From Apus apus (lineage: Eukaryota; Chordata; Aves; Apodiformes; Apodidae), in NCBI RefSeq assembly GCF_020740795.1, contig NC_067293.1, positions 19,968,378 through 20,032,377 on the forward strand: 64,000 nucleotides of DNA, given 5' to 3'. Below the pieces are notes generated by a model, which ran no database searches, was not told the DNA's origin, and saw nothing but the letters and a program-made list of their open reading frames with translations. Shown piece after piece: positions 29,601-43,400 of this stretch; the stretch's first letter is position 1; each line of letters starts with the position of its first letter. The position numbers and the translations under genes were made by a program.

Positions 29601-32600
29601 GCTCCTGATGGTGCACAGCCCTTACGAGCCACCAGAGAATCCCCTCCAGGCAAAGCTTCTGCCCTTCTCTGGCAGCTGCTGAGGCTGGATGGCATTTCCC
29701 AAGGAAAAGGCACCCACAGCTGCTCTCCCCACCTCCTGCACCCAACAAGGGGCAAGTGCTGTGGCCCAAGTGCCACCGAGGTGCGACGGAAGCTCTAACA
29801 GGAGCGAGACGGAACACGGGAGGGCAACGCCACTGCAGGCAGGAAAACCAGGTCCCAGCACCTGGCTCTGCACTTTTGCTTTAAAAAATCAAAAGTAAAA
29901 AAGGAGAAGGCACCCCCCCAGGATCCCAGCTTCTCACAGCAACTTTCCAAATTCCCCATAAAAACTCCCCCACAGCCAATTAGTGTGAGAAAATAAAACC
30001 ACATCGTGAAGTTGCCCCCAGTTGCCTAGTGGAAAGCTGTGAAAGCAGCCGTGGGCAGCAGCTCAGGGCCTCTGCTGCCACACTCCAGGGGAAAGCTCTT
30101 CTTTCTTTTTTTTTTGCTGTGCTTTCTTCCCATTCCTGCCTTACAGTAAAACTGCTGCCTACAGCAGTGAATACACAGAAGGGGAGCCCAGCTTCCCTTC
30201 CCAGTCCATAAACAGAAATATTTGCCTCCCTTTTACAGAACTGACTGAAAACCCTGACACATCTCCCAAATCAGGGGGATGCACCTTCACTGCTTGAAAA
30301 AGGAAGGAGCTGAAACAAAGGTATCCCATGGGAAACATGTATCCTACAGCTGCTGAAGGTCCCGGGACCAGGGCATTGCCAGGGAAAGAGGAATTAACTC
30401 TGGCTCCTACACCCAGCGCTGTGCTGACTGAAATCAGCGTCACCTCTCTGAACTGAGCAGCACTCAAACACACCCCCACGGCCAAATCTGGGCCCCTCCA
30501 TGGTGAATGACAGCACCTCTCCCCTCCCAGCATGCTCAGATGAGGTTCCCAGAGCTCAGCTGGGGCTGGAGCCATAGCCAGGGCTCACTGCCCACACCAC
30601 CCGAGGTTCTCGGAGCAGGAGAGCCTTGCCAAGGTCCAACCAGCCACAAGCATCCCTGTCCCCATGCCGTGTGGCACTCAGCACTGATAAACACCCAGTT
30701 ATCTGCTTGCAGCCTGGCCAGCTCCCAGCATCATCCAAGCCAACTGCAGGGATTTCAAAGCCACCAGCAGGGACACGGCACAAAGACAGGAATGAGAAAC
30801 GCAGCCGGATGCTCTCCTGGATGCAGCAGGTTTCCATAATTAACCTTCATGCAGTAAATAGGTCTCACAGGTTTTGGGAACTGCTCCTTGCTACATTGCT
30901 GATGAGGAATTGCTCAAATGTCTCCACCACCAAAATGTCCTGTCTGTTCCCAAGGGCACGGCTCTCCTGGGGATGGCACCAGGCAGGGGGGTGGCACTGC
31001 AGTGGCACTGCCAGCCCTGGCATTACCAGAGCCTCCCACTGCCCAGTCATGTCCCAGACAGCCCCGAGTGGTGCAGATGAACACTGGGGAAACCTGAGGA
31101 TAAAAACGCTCCTGGAGGCAGCACAGAAATTGCTGGCTGGTGTTGGCACCTGAGCACTGGCCAGTACAATCTGGGCAAGAAGCTGCCCACTTCCCTGCCC
31201 AAGCCACTGGGTTTCTGGATCACCCCATGCATCACCCTCAAACATCACCCCAAGTTCTTCCAGCTGCCCTCCAGCCACCAGCCAGGGCCCCCCTTTCCCT
31301 CCCCAGCACCCAGCTTCAGCAGATGCTCATGGTCACCCTGCCCAGCCCCCCCAGCACTGCTCCACCCCCTTTATCTCTGCCCCCTCACATCTGGGCTTAG
31401 CGCCAGGGCTGCCTGTAACCACTGCTATCGCTGGACGTGACAGCTTTGGTTTCCTCTCCTGCAAACGAGCCTAACAGTAGCCTCGTGGCTGTTTTGTTCC
31501 ATTCTAAGAAAGCTCAAGCACAGCTGCCAGCACCCGAAGCAGGGACAACCTCGTGCTTTCTGCTGCAGGGCTGTGACTGTGAGGTCATGGCCCTGAAGAA
31601 GCGCAGGGCAATGCCAGTGCTGGGCTGGGCACCCTCCCCAGCCAAAAACCAGCTTCTCCCCTGCAGGAGGGCACCTGAGGCAGGAGTTGCACCCAATCTG
31701 CCCAGGGAACACCACCACGCCCACAGACGGCACTTTGAACAACTTAAATTCATGTTTGCAGCCTTTGCTGGCTTTAGTAAAGGCTGCAAGACAGCACCAA
31801 AGCAGCCACAGCAGCCCCAAAGGAATGAGGCTTCATCACACCTTTCAAAATGCAAACGTGATTGGTACCCTCTGTACTTTAGGAAGCAAAGAAAACTCCT
31901 CCTTCACCTTTCAGTATTCACTCCTCTGGGACAACAAAGCCAAATGTTCACCGCCAGAGAAGCCAACTTTCATCCTCAGCAGCAGCAAAGGGTCTCCTTC
32001 TCTCCTGGGCTGTTATTTTAGACCCAATGGCTGAGCAACCAACACCCATGCTCAAGGGGCACAGGGTGCACCAGCTGGAGGTGGCCACAGGACATGGTGA
32101 AGGTGGCTGCAGGATGCACTGGAGGTGGCTGCTGCACATGCTGGGGGTGGCAGAGATGGACCGAGCTGGGGGAAGGAGGATGTGGCCAGTTCCTGGAGCT
32201 GGGGGCTGCTCCCCTCCATGGCATTAGGTCACACAGCACGGCAGGCTGGACACAGCAGATGTGGGTGAACCAGGCGAGGATTCCTTATGAGGGTGTCCCA
32301 TAGAATGTTATAGAGCCTGCTCCCATAGGCATCCCCACTCCTCAAAGTCCCAAAGGACCTCTGGCCACCTCAGGCCACCTTCTCCTGGCCCCCAGCTTCA
32401 GACTGTCCCCAGGAGCACAAGCCCTGCAGCAGCTCAGGGGTTAAACGCCCCGTGCTGGAGCCTGCAGCTGCAGAGCAGATGGCTGGTGGGAAAGAGGGGA
32501 TGGAAAGGGCACTGAGAAGAACAGAAACAAAGAGCCAGGAAGGTGCAGACCCTGACCCGTCCTCCTTGCCTCCCCACCTGCATTTCTGCAGCTGCTCTGA

Positions 32601-35186
32601 CCACAGGGGAACCGCAGCCAGGGCAGGAACCCGTGGGGCAGCAAACCCCCCACGCAGGAGGAGGGAGCCCTGCAGGAACAACTCTGTCTAGGTCTGAGGA
32701 AGGCAAGGGCAAAGCAAGCTCAGGGCAGCAAGAGCCTCCAGCTCCAGCCCATCCCACACACCACCCTGAGAAGGTCCTTCAGCATGAGCATGGCCAATGG
32801 CTTGCCTCTGCCCACACCCAGACTTGGGGTGAAGTTACCATCTTCTCTTTGGAACCAGTTTGGTTCTTCCCTTCCTGGGCTCTAGGCTGGTATTCACTCT
32901 GCTGAGCTGCCTGCACCTCTATACACACACATCTGCATGCAAGGGAGAAACTTTCCAGTGAAAACAAGAGTTGGAAAGAGGGTGCTGGCATGGCTGAAGT
33001 AGCCAGTAGGAGCCAGCAATGCTGGTGAGTGACCACACTGGAGCAACAGGTCCCTGCCCTTCACTGAGAAGCCACAGCACAATCCCAAACAGCTCAAAGA
33101 AAACCATGGCACCCAACTGTGGGGTGAAAAGGCAGAGCTTTACAGGTCCACCTGCCTTCCCCCTTCCCAGCCTGCCCTGTCCAAACACAACTGCTGTGTT
33201 CATGGAGCCTGGTGCTGCTTCCACAGCCTGCCCAAAGGCCAAACACTGGATCAGATCTTGTGGTTTCCTCTCAAAAGGTACCTAAGCATGTAATAATTCT
33301 CTGCAGCAGCCTCTGCACTACACAAAGAAGTGAGTAGAGTTGTGTCTCCTCCTGTTTAAGGCTTCTAATAATGCAGCCATTACTGTATTGAATAGATGCT
33401 GGCATATGTGTGTGTGTTCCTACTGCCCCGGGGCTTCTGGGGGCTGATCTCCCACTTCTGTGACTGGGAACCCGGAGGAGAAGCAAGATGAAAACAGCTG
33501 CTCAGATGTTGAACAGAACCGACCCATCTTGCCCATCCTGGATCCCACTCTTTCCAAAATGGCCCTGCTGTGTTCCTGTTGGTCATCCCTCGGGTCTCCC
33601 AGGATGGATGCCAGCAGTGCCCCAGCTCCTGATGGTGCTGGCAGCACCAGGGCTTGGCATCCCAGGGCCAGCACAGGTCAGCCAAGCCTTCAGCTCCTCA
33701 CTGAGGAGAGCTGGCACCTGCATTTCCTCACACAGAGAACAACCAGAGCTGCTTGGCAGAGCACTGCCCCCATCCCCACACAAACCACATGCCTGTGGCC
33801 CATCCCTGCCTCCAGCAAGCTCTGAGGTTGGAGCCCAGGTTGCTGCACCCTGCTGCTGCTTGCCACAGCACTTACACCATGCTCAGGGAGAGACCCAGCA
33901 CAAACCACCACCACTGGCCAAGGAAGAAAGAAAATGACAGTAGTTTTGCTACACAGCTGGGATCAGTGGCAGCCCTTGCTTTGCAGAGAGCACTTGACTC
34001 TGTAGCACAGCATCTGCATCTGATGCACATCCCCGTCTTCTCTCAATGCAACCTGCTGCAGTGTCCCTTCTGCACTACACACCCAGGAGCTATCCTCAGC
34101 TCCTGCTTTGAAACCCAGGCATTAAAAAATAATTACTTGCTTAATCCACGAGGGAATTTCTTCCTGCTTTTATGCATTTATTTAGCATAAACACCAGCAC
34201 ATGTTTCCAGAGGAACCCCACGGAGCCACACTCCCTCGTGGCCTTTCTGCAGCTTTTTCCATGTTGTGCAGAATTACAAACCCACCCAGTTCCCAGCTGA
34301 GGAATGCACAGGCTCCTCTGCCTGTCCTGGGCGTCCTGCAGCCCCAAACCAGAACCATCACACTGGCCTGGCAGCTGCCCGAGCCACCAGCAGCCACTGC
34401 CACAGCCCCGGGACAGACACGTGTCCTCGCAGGAAGAAGCAGGCACAAAATTCTCAGCAGTGACACAAAGGCTTGCTCTAGGGCTCTGCTCTTCCCTTTT
34501 TAAAGGCTGCAGTACAAAAATGAGCCAGAATCGAGGATTTTTCCAGCTCTGTGCAACAATTCTTCTCCTTTTCCAATTGCAAACCCTGGAGTGTGACTCC
34601 AAAGCCATCCCCGTCCTGTCTGCAGGGTCTCCTCACCCAGCAGCCTAGGCTTTGCTCAGACTCTGTCCATCATCTGATCCACAGGGAGCTGTGACAGCAA
34701 AGGCACCTGGCACTGCTGCACATGCTGTTCAAACTTGTGAAAAATCCCCTTCCATGTCAGAGACACCTCCACAAAACTCAGGTTTTTAAAACCATGAAGT
34801 CCTGTGTGTGCAGATGCCACAGTCCCAGCCCACAGCCTGCACACAGTGACAGTCACTGATAAAACAGACCTTCATGTGTATAATCATATTGAGAACCTGG
34901 CTAGATTGTTGAACAACTCTGAAGCCACACAAACAGTATCCCACAGTAATTTTAATTCAGCTAAAATGTTGTTGAGTACTTCTGTTGTATCTTTGGGCTT
35001 CTGACAGCCATGTCCAGCCTCCAGCCGATCTCATCACAACACATTTTTCTGCCTGTTGGCAGACAAGTTGGCCATTTATCCCACAGTTCCTTAGCAAAAA
35101 GCAAAAGCAAGGCACTGCTGGAACTCAGCAAGAGCCCCAAGGGTACCATCCACAGGCTGGACCTCCTGCTCTGCATGGCAGGGACA
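26662..35186 (-). other. Long STARD8 intron, proximal part
   Basis: No confident exon or known repeat. There is a pure A22 tract on + at 27605-27626. A weak alternative first-exon candidate lies near 28.3 kb. A plus-strand AATAAA in tctaataaagactcacc lies near 29,147. Everything else looks like unique intronic sequence. Confidence 0.6.
28321..28357 (-). CDS. Possible alternative first coding exon of STARD8 (weak)
   Basis: The minus strand has ATG in good context (GGCCATGC, 28357-28355) followed by MLFYQFSPSTIR. A GTAAGC donor then leaves one base, exactly the phase needed by the SAM exon at 26661. No CpG island surrounds it and I cannot match the peptide to a known isoform. Confidence 0.2.
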
Positions 35187-35425
35187 TGGAATCACAGAAT
35201 CATTTTGGTTGGAAAAGACCTTTAAGATCATCAAGTCCAACTGTTAACCCAGCACTGCCAAGGGCACTGCTAACCCCTGTCCCTCAGCACCACATCTGCA
35301 CAGCTCTGAAATCCCTCCAGGGATGGTGACTCCACCACTGTCCTGAGCAGCCTGTGCCAGGGCCTGACAATCCTTTCTGGGGAGAAATTGTTCCTAATAT
35401 CCAACGTAACATCTCACTGCAGCCC
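35187..35425 (-). mobile_element. CR1 LINE 3' fragment, minus strand
   Basis: Begins gaatcacagaatcattttgg, then aagatcatcaagtccaactg, gagcagcctgtgccagggcc and gagaaattgttcctaatatc, typical CR1 3' segments. It stops where unique sequence resumes. Confidence 0.9.
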
Positions 35426-38400
35426 CTCCAGAGAATAAGACATCAGAAAAGCCACTGGCGTGGTTGACCTGGTGAGAAATAAGCCCAAACATGAAAAAGA
35501 CTCCAGATCTCTTATGCCTGCTGCATCTTAAGTGGGGAGAAGAGAAAGAAAAGCCACACACAAAGCAAGTGAAACCAGACAGTTCTGTGCCCCATCCATT
35601 GCCCCTCTCCTTCCCCCCACACTGCACCCTGGGCCCTGGGTCTCATCTCATCAGGGCTCCCCACCACCCACCTACAGTCCCACTCCCATCAGGGAAGAGA
35701 CCACAGAGCATTGCAAGGAAAAAAAAAAAAAAAAAAAAAAGAGAAAGAAAAAAAGTTAAAGGAAAATCTGGTCTGTTTTTCAAGGAAAGGAAAAAAAAAA
35801 GCTTAACAACAAAAGAAATGACACTTTCTAACCCTTCCGTCACCCTGCTGCATAAAAGCCAAAGCAAACCGACTCGCTACAAAGGAAATGCTGTTTTCCA
35901 GAAATCTCTGACAAGAAAAAAGATCATTTTCCAGACTTTCCCATCTCCCCCTGAGAGCACGTTGCTGCCTGAAACCTCCTCCAGGGTGAAAACACAAAGC
36001 TGGGCACGAGCAGACTCACCACAGAAGAAGCTGTTCATCCTGGCTGTGCTCATTGGAAACCATGGATTAAATGCAGAAAAAAAATCTCAGCGTGACCACC
36101 GGCCGCCTTGGTCGCCCACCTTGGCCAGCCTGGGACCATCCACGGGAGGTGAGAGCACTCCCAGCCAAAGACCTTCCCACGGGCAGTCAGCTCTTGATTT
36201 TTCCATGCAGATGTACTGTACAGAGCTAATTAACCCTGCCCTCATTAACCCTGCCCACCCAGGCAGCCGTCTCACTCCTGGCAGCCAGAGCACACACGCT
36301 CGCAGCCCAACTGTTTGCAGCTCTCTCTAAGCCCTGCCCGAGTGCTGGGACCAGCTCACTGCCCCCAGAGCAGGGACACCAAGGTGGCTGCAGCCAGGTG
36401 GCCACGGGATGCCCATCCCAACCAGATGAGCTGCAGCTTTCAATTGCAACCAGGAAGATCAAGCACTGAGATCATGCTCAACAGCAAAATCCCTGCAGAG
36501 CTGTGTTTTGCTGGCACCAGGCTCAGGGAGCAGGACCTAGTGGGAAGGAGGAGAGTGATGGAGACCACCAAGACCCCTCTTCCCATCCCACCAGACCTTG
36601 ACCAAACCACTGACCATGGACCTCAGCTGAGGTCAGCTGTTTGGAACGAGCTGCAAAGGATACAACCTTCCCCATGCTCAGGAGATGGGACGGCTTGGAA
36701 AACTGGAAGCAAAGATGAATCCATCATACATTTCCCAGTCCCTCAGATACCAATGAGGATTAAAAGCTCTGGAAGAAGATGGTTCAAGACCAAGAGCATC
36801 TACTCTCCAATATATCTAAACTTAATTGCCTCATTTTCTTCAGCTTCATGGTCTGTGCTCAATGCACTGGAGCTTGGCCTTGCTCTAGGACTGCTCCTTC
36901 CCTCCAGGCAACCAGGACTTGCCTCCTCTCTCCAGGCAGACCAAAGCTGAGGGAAACAGCAGGACAAAGTGAGAAGCTCTGGTTGACATGGGATCAGCCT
37001 CTGTAATGAAAAGCACGTTCTCCACGTGAACCTCCCCGAGTCGGTGCTTTTGGAACAAACAGTTCACACAATGAGATGGAGATGCTCTGGGCTGAGTAGG
37101 ACCTGGCAGGGGACATCTGGGTCCAAAGGGCAGCAAGGCACAGTTGAGAGGAGCAGGCTGGTAAATCTATCCATGAGCAAACCTCAGCAAGGAGTGAGGT
37201 GAAAACACCTGCAGACGTGAGAGCAAGGGCAGGCGGCTGCCAGCAGCATCTCCTCACAGGTGAGGAGTTGTCCCAGGGGCCATCCAAGCTACCAGCGACC
37301 ATCTGTAACATCTCCACCAATGCAGGAGAAGTCAAAAGCCTCTTCCAAATGTCATCTCAGGTCCCAGGCATGCAGGGAAGTGCCAGGCTCCAGCGACAGC
37401 CACGTTCCAACCAAGGGGCCGCAGCTGCCTGGTGCAGCTCGCAACACACACCCCACTCACGCTGCTCAGGGAGCACACGAGGCTGATTGACGTAGCATGG
37501 GAATGAAATCCCTGAACTGAAAAGGGCTGATCCTCTTGGGACTGAAAGCAAGTGCCCTCCTTGCAAAGAGAGAATTGCTGGAAGCCAGCACTGGATTTAG
37601 CTCACCCAGCCCTCAGCTTCCTTCCTCACACCCCAGTAGGTAAGACACAAGAGGCCAGCACCAGAGGTAGGACACCAACCCAAGGACCACTGTGGTGACT
37701 TCTGCCTTCTCCAAAGTTCTTCTCCAAACCCAGCACCCTCCAGATAGGTTGCAGTGGTGATGAAAGCACAGCCAAGGAGCCCATAATCATCACAAAAACA
37801 TGGAGGTCAAAGTGAAACCTTGGGAGAAGGGTGCAACCAGATAGCACAGACCTGAGGTTTATGGAGGTCACCCAAGCCAAGCAGGAGTCTGTGACCCTTC
37901 CACTTACTTTTTTTTTTCCTCTCTCCCCGTGGGATGGAGACAGTGTTGGGGCTGCAGACCAAGCTCAAGGCCTCCTTTCCTTTACAGACCTAACAGCAGC
38001 GGCTGGAGAGAGCGGGCTGAGGGGCTTTTGGAGAAGTAGTTTTTAAGGCTGTCACAGTTTTGCTAAGAGACAAAGGAACATTTAAAAAAAACATAGAAGT
38101 CTCCTTGCCAGGAATGTGGGGAATGTCAGGGAATATTACAAAACAGGATGCAAAAGCTGCCCTCAAGCATTATTATAGACTCTTATGCTGGCCTGACAGT
38201 CAAGATGCTGAATCCCAGTGGAAGACAAACCATGCATCCACCCAGGGAACAGCAGGCTCAGCTCACCTGGCTCAGTCCCACCTGCCTGTCTGCCACCAGG
38301 GCAGCCAGCCCAGCCACGCTTGTGGGCAGCCCTGCGTCCCTTCCCACATACACACTGACCTATAGCCCAGACACAGTCTAAAGAGTGGCCTTTCTGTGTC

Positions 38401-39994
38401 ATGTGGCATGTTCTGAGGAGCTGAAGCAAGCAAAGCCTTAAGGGAACATGGCCAAAGAGCCATTACAGCAGAGGGAGGACCTGGGAAGCTACAGACGGTG
38501 GACGGTTCCATAGCTAAAGGATCATCCTGAATCCCAGACCTTTACTGTAAGCAATAGGAAGCACTTCTGAGAGATGGTTAAAACTACTCTCTCCTTCAGT
38601 TTTATGAATCAACCAGGTACTTCCCGGCCTTCCGAGGGATTTACAGGCACATGAGCTCACACCCCCAGCTATTCCGGCCCAAGGGAAGTGATGACGCCAA
38701 ATGCATCCGAGTGGCTCCGGTGGCTGTGGACAGCCAGGCTGGAGGCAGAGGAAGCCATTCCCAGGGTTAGGCCAAGGAGAAGTTCATGGGGTAGAAGACA
38801 GCAGGAAGCCCTAATTCAACACGCCAACCATTTGCAGTAGCAGCATTAGAGAACAGAGGCCAGTTACCGGCAAAGCAGCGCCTTTTGGCAGGAACGGGCA
38901 TGTTTTTTCCAGCTTTCACGTGAAAGCCCCTCTGACAGTGAAGATTTGTTGCAGCAAGATGTCCTCGGGGTTTTCTTGCCCAGCAGAGTATTGCCCCAGC
39001 AGCACAAAGGTCCGGCTTGTGCTCACAGCCAGACACAGCAAGGAGGAGCCTGACGCTCAGGGGAGACAAATTCCCCTCCCAGTAAGGGGGTCACTCAGGG
39101 GGACTGGGCTGATGGAGGCTCCAGCCCATGTCCAGTGCCTTCCAGGGGTTATGCTAGGAAAACTCTGCCCTAAAGGCAGTCACACTGGAACATCCACCTG
39201 CAATTACAGACGGAGGAGACACTCCAAGAAGACCCCTGCTTCAGTGGCCACACATAGTGGTGAAGCCCCACTCGGCCCATCCTTTTGGGGCAGGAGTACC
39301 AAAGCTGTTCCAGTGCTCGCTCAGGTCTTCTGGGCTTGTGGAAACCACGCAGGACGAGCCCTCTGCAGGGCTTGAAGCCCACATGCCCACGTGTGGCAGG
39401 GTTGAGGGACCTCAGCAGCATTGTCCCCACACCCCAGAGGGGCTGCCTGCTCTTGGAGCCCCCAGGTCCCCTCAGTCCCACACTGCTTTGCACAGCAGCA
39501 TTTAGGCATGTAAAGGTCCCCAGCAGTCATCTTTGTGTCTTTCAGAACAACATTTTAAAGTGTCTGTATCTTCCCAAGCAAACATTACTTCTCAGTGTCC
39601 CTAGAGTGCGGCAATTCTCCTGTTGGCTTTTCTGAGGAAAACTTTGCCTCAGAAAACTTCTACCTTTGAGCTGAAGGCCAACGTCATTTGTGGTAAATCA
39701 ATCAGCTCACATCCTCCTAGAACTCATCCGTGTCTATGTTTATGAGTCACTAATTTTTGACTCGCACGTGGATGTTTTCTGAAGGGACTCCAAGCAATTA
39801 ATTAACACATGGCATCCACAAGTGGTTAGAAAATCAAGTGCTGACCTGCTTTGAAATGGCATGAATGACAGCCCCCATGCCCTGGCACAACTTCTGCTCG
39901 AGAAGTGGTTTGTACCCCCAGAGTGCAGGTAACACCCCCAGGGGTAGCAGCTGGAAAGCAGCCAGTACTGCCAACACAGCCCAGGACCTCTGTG
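35426..39994 (-). other. Long STARD8 intron, segment between CR1 copies
   Basis: Contains an A22 tract at 35719-35740 followed by an A/G-rich stretch to about 35,815. The block 39,690-39,840 is AT-rich and unique-looking. No exon is seen. Confidence 0.55.
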
Positions 39995-40402
39995 TTCACA
40001 GAGTCATGGAGTGGTCAGGGCTGGAAGGGACCTCTGAAGATCATCTATTCCAACCCCCCTGCTAGAGGAGGGTCACCTACAGCAGATCCCACAGGAACAC
40101 ATTCAGAAGGGTCTGGAATGTCTCCAGAGAAGGAGACTCCACAACCTCTCTGGGCAGCCTGTCCCAGGCTCTGTTACTCTCAGAGTAAAGACGTTTTTCC
40201 CTTATGTTTAACTTGACCCTCCTGTGCTCCATCTTGTGCCCATTGCCCCTTGATCTGTCACAGGACACTGTGGAAAAGAGTCTGGTCCCACTCTCCTGAT
40301 ACCCCCTGTAGATATTAATAGATATTTATGAGACCCCCCCTCAGTCTCCTCTCCTCCAGGCTGAACAGCCCCAGCTCTCTCAGCCTTTCCTCATGGGGCA
40401 GA
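39995..40402 (-). mobile_element. CR1 LINE 3' fragment, minus strand
   Basis: Begins agagtcatggagtggtcagg and continues with ggtctggaatgtctccagag, cctctctgggcagcctgtcc and the ctcctccaggctgaacagcc motif. The minus reading contains [20 protein letters not shown], a degraded RT C-terminus. Confidence 0.92.
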
Positions 40403-43400
40403 TCGGTTAATTTGCAATAACGAGGCTTCAGGTCCCATGAGGCAGGACCCTGGGAAGGGCTGGCCCTGCCAAGATATTCTTAATTCACCATGTTTTCCTC
40501 CTCTCTATGGAGACTGAAGATAAGATGTCAGAGAACCTTATCAAACACCAATCGCTGAGACTTCTGACCCCCTCATCTACCTTCTCTGAGGGCTGGAGCC
40601 CGAGAAGCAGAGAAGGTGAGGACCGACCCAGCACCTCAAAGGGAGAGACACCAGCCCAAAGCAGAGCCCTGCGGGAAGGGGCAGAGGTGGGGGCTGGTGC
40701 TGCAGAGCCAGGGGCTGGGGCAGGGTTTGCACAGCCCAGAAGGGGCAGGAAGGAAAAGCGTCAAGCGGCGCCGCTGCTGCCAAGTGCTCCGCGCTGCTTC
40801 CGGCAGCCGCGCTGCACAACCTCATCGACGGGCAAACACCTGCGGCCCCACGTCCCCTGACGAGTGCTCACAAAAACACCCTCCATTCATGCAAAAGTAA
40901 AAGGTAAATAACGAATTAATTGTCCAAAATCACCGCTCCTCAGGCAAAGCCACGGAGGAGGAGAGCGGGCGCAGGGAGCAGGGCTGGCGGGGCCCCCGGG
41001 ACGACGTGACCCCAGCGTGGGTTCCTGCAGCAGAGGAAGAGCTCCAGGCACACCCAGCACCTCTCGGAACAGGCTCTGCCCGCAGAGAAAGGCAATCCAC
41101 CCAAAATTCCCCTCCAGCCAAGTCCCAGCCTGTCGACCCGCCCCACTGCCCAGAATCCAGAGCCACGTGCTGCCTTCCAAGGTCACAGCTCGGAGCGTCT
41201 GTGTCCTGGGGCATGAAAGCTTCGGCTCCCCAGCCAGCTCTGACTGTCTTCTTTCCTGACCACTTCTTTGACCCCATGCTACATGTCCTGCACCACCACA
41301 AGGACCTCTCCCAGCATCTGGGGACCAATCAGGGAGGACAGGACAAGGGATAACGTGGGCACCTTGCTCACCTCTTCTAACTTGCATACCAGAGCAGCTG
41401 CAGGGCAAGGATGTGGTCATGCCTGGTGGAACACATGCAAGGGGACTCCCAGTTACGACACAGCTTCATCTCTGTGTCCTCATGCTGGTGAGGAACCCTG
41501 AGAAGAGCAGCAGTGGAGCAGAGGACCATGCAGACCAGGATTCACCCATGAGCATGGCTGAGAGCCCTCAGCCAGGGAGGAGCACCAGACCAGGACCTGC
41601 AGCTCTTCTTACCCAAAAGCTCTCCCAGGGCTCTGTGCCATGGTGCCCCCAAGGCCTCAGCAGCTCACAGAGAAACCTGATGATCCTGGGGTGAGACCTT
41701 GGCTGCCAGACACGCAGGGCACCATGCCACCCCACACCAGGGAGTCTACAATGGGAAGGAAGAGAAGGCACGAGTGTCCTGCTTGGGGGACCATGTCTTG
41801 CATCTCCTCTGAAAAGCAGAACTAAGAGCATACCTTAGAGAATTAACAAACCCAACAGTGCAGGTTTGTTTTCATGATGGGGGTCTTGAAGGACAGCAAT
41901 TGTGACCACACCAGCAGAGAGGAGGGGCTGTCCCCTCCCTGCCCCAGCAGCCACATCTGTGCTGCAAAGTGGGACTTACAGCTTTTCACCATCAAAACAC
42001 TGATGCCACCCACCACCCCCAGTTCAGCAGCACAACGGGAAGTAGGCCCAGCCACATGTTCCACCAACAAACCCATCAGGCATATCTGCAGCAGCTACAC
42101 AAGAAGCTGCTTGCTATTTTCTTCAGGCCCATTTCCTCTTTAACCATCCAATGGGAAAAAGCAAGGCACAATTTTCTGCTGTCTGGATCAAACATTTAAA
42201 GCCAGGGCTAACTGGCAGCTGGCATTTTTCCAGTTACCAAAGGGACAGATTTGGTGTCTCTGCAGCTTGCACGGCTACAAAGCTGGCTGCGAGTCCTCTG
42301 CAGGGTTTCAGCCAGAGAAACTTAAGAGATGCAAAACCCAAGGGGAAAAGAGGCCAGGGCACAAATACAGCCAAAGGCAATTCCTTTGGACTCGGAAGCA
42401 GGGAAGGGTTTGGCATTCCTTGTGCTGCCTCAGATGAAGCAGTTCTGCTGGATGATGGGTCCCCATGCAGCACATGTTCTGAGGGCTTTTCTTACTCCAC
42501 CTCCTCTGTGGCAGGGAACTCTGTGGGCTTGATGCCTTTCCAGCAAACACAGCCTCAGCTCTCTGCCTCCCAGTGAGAGCAAAACACCTTTAAACACAAT
42601 CAACTCCACTCTTCCCAATGCTTTCCTTGTCATGTTTGGCAGGAATACCCTGCACCAGTGCAAGGAACACCCGCAGGTGCCAGCAGGAGCCCTGGCCGGG
42701 CTTCCCACCAGCCTGCAGCAACCCCAGGTTGTCACCAGCAGCCCCCACCAGCAGGCACCAAGGGTGCACCTCCAAACCCCCCCTCTCTGCAGTGCCTACA
42801 AAAGATTGGAAAATTATGCAGCTTCTTTTTTTTGCTGGGAATGATGCTCATCACACCAGCACCACCAGAAGGTATTTACCCTCTCTGCCCTGCGTCCTTC
42901 CTCTCTTACAATCCAGGCGTCACCCATCAGGCCAGTGGCCATCTCTGTACATGGCCCAGCACAAGGTGACTCCCGTTTGCAACAGGAATTTGAAACTGCT
43001 GCATTTTGGAACTGCTCTCTGTGCCATGTCCCATCCCTATGTCACCAGTGGGCAGCTGGACACTGGCCCTGCCATTGGAATCCCGCTCAAATATTTGGGA
43101 TCCCACAGGTAAATAACATCAAGGTGGATATTCAGAGCGTACATCTGGGGCGTGTTCCAGCAGAAGTGGCCCAGAAGTTCCAGCACCAACTGGTCCCTCC
43201 AGAGTCTTGTTGGAAGAGTGGACATGTACTGTGAAATGGGTACATCCCTGGCTGCAGCAGTGGCCAACTACAGACGTGCTGTCCTGTTAACCCCACCAAA
43301 GAGGCAGCCCTCAGATGGTTTTGGAGGCTGTCTACAGAATAACAGCATTCCTGCTTCAGCCTTTTGACACCACCCTATGGCCAGCAGCATCTTGGGGCTG

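Noticed and set aside
35491..36330. 279-codon plus-strand frame with a poly-Lys run
   Set aside because: The lysines come from the A22 tract and the rest shows no coding signature.
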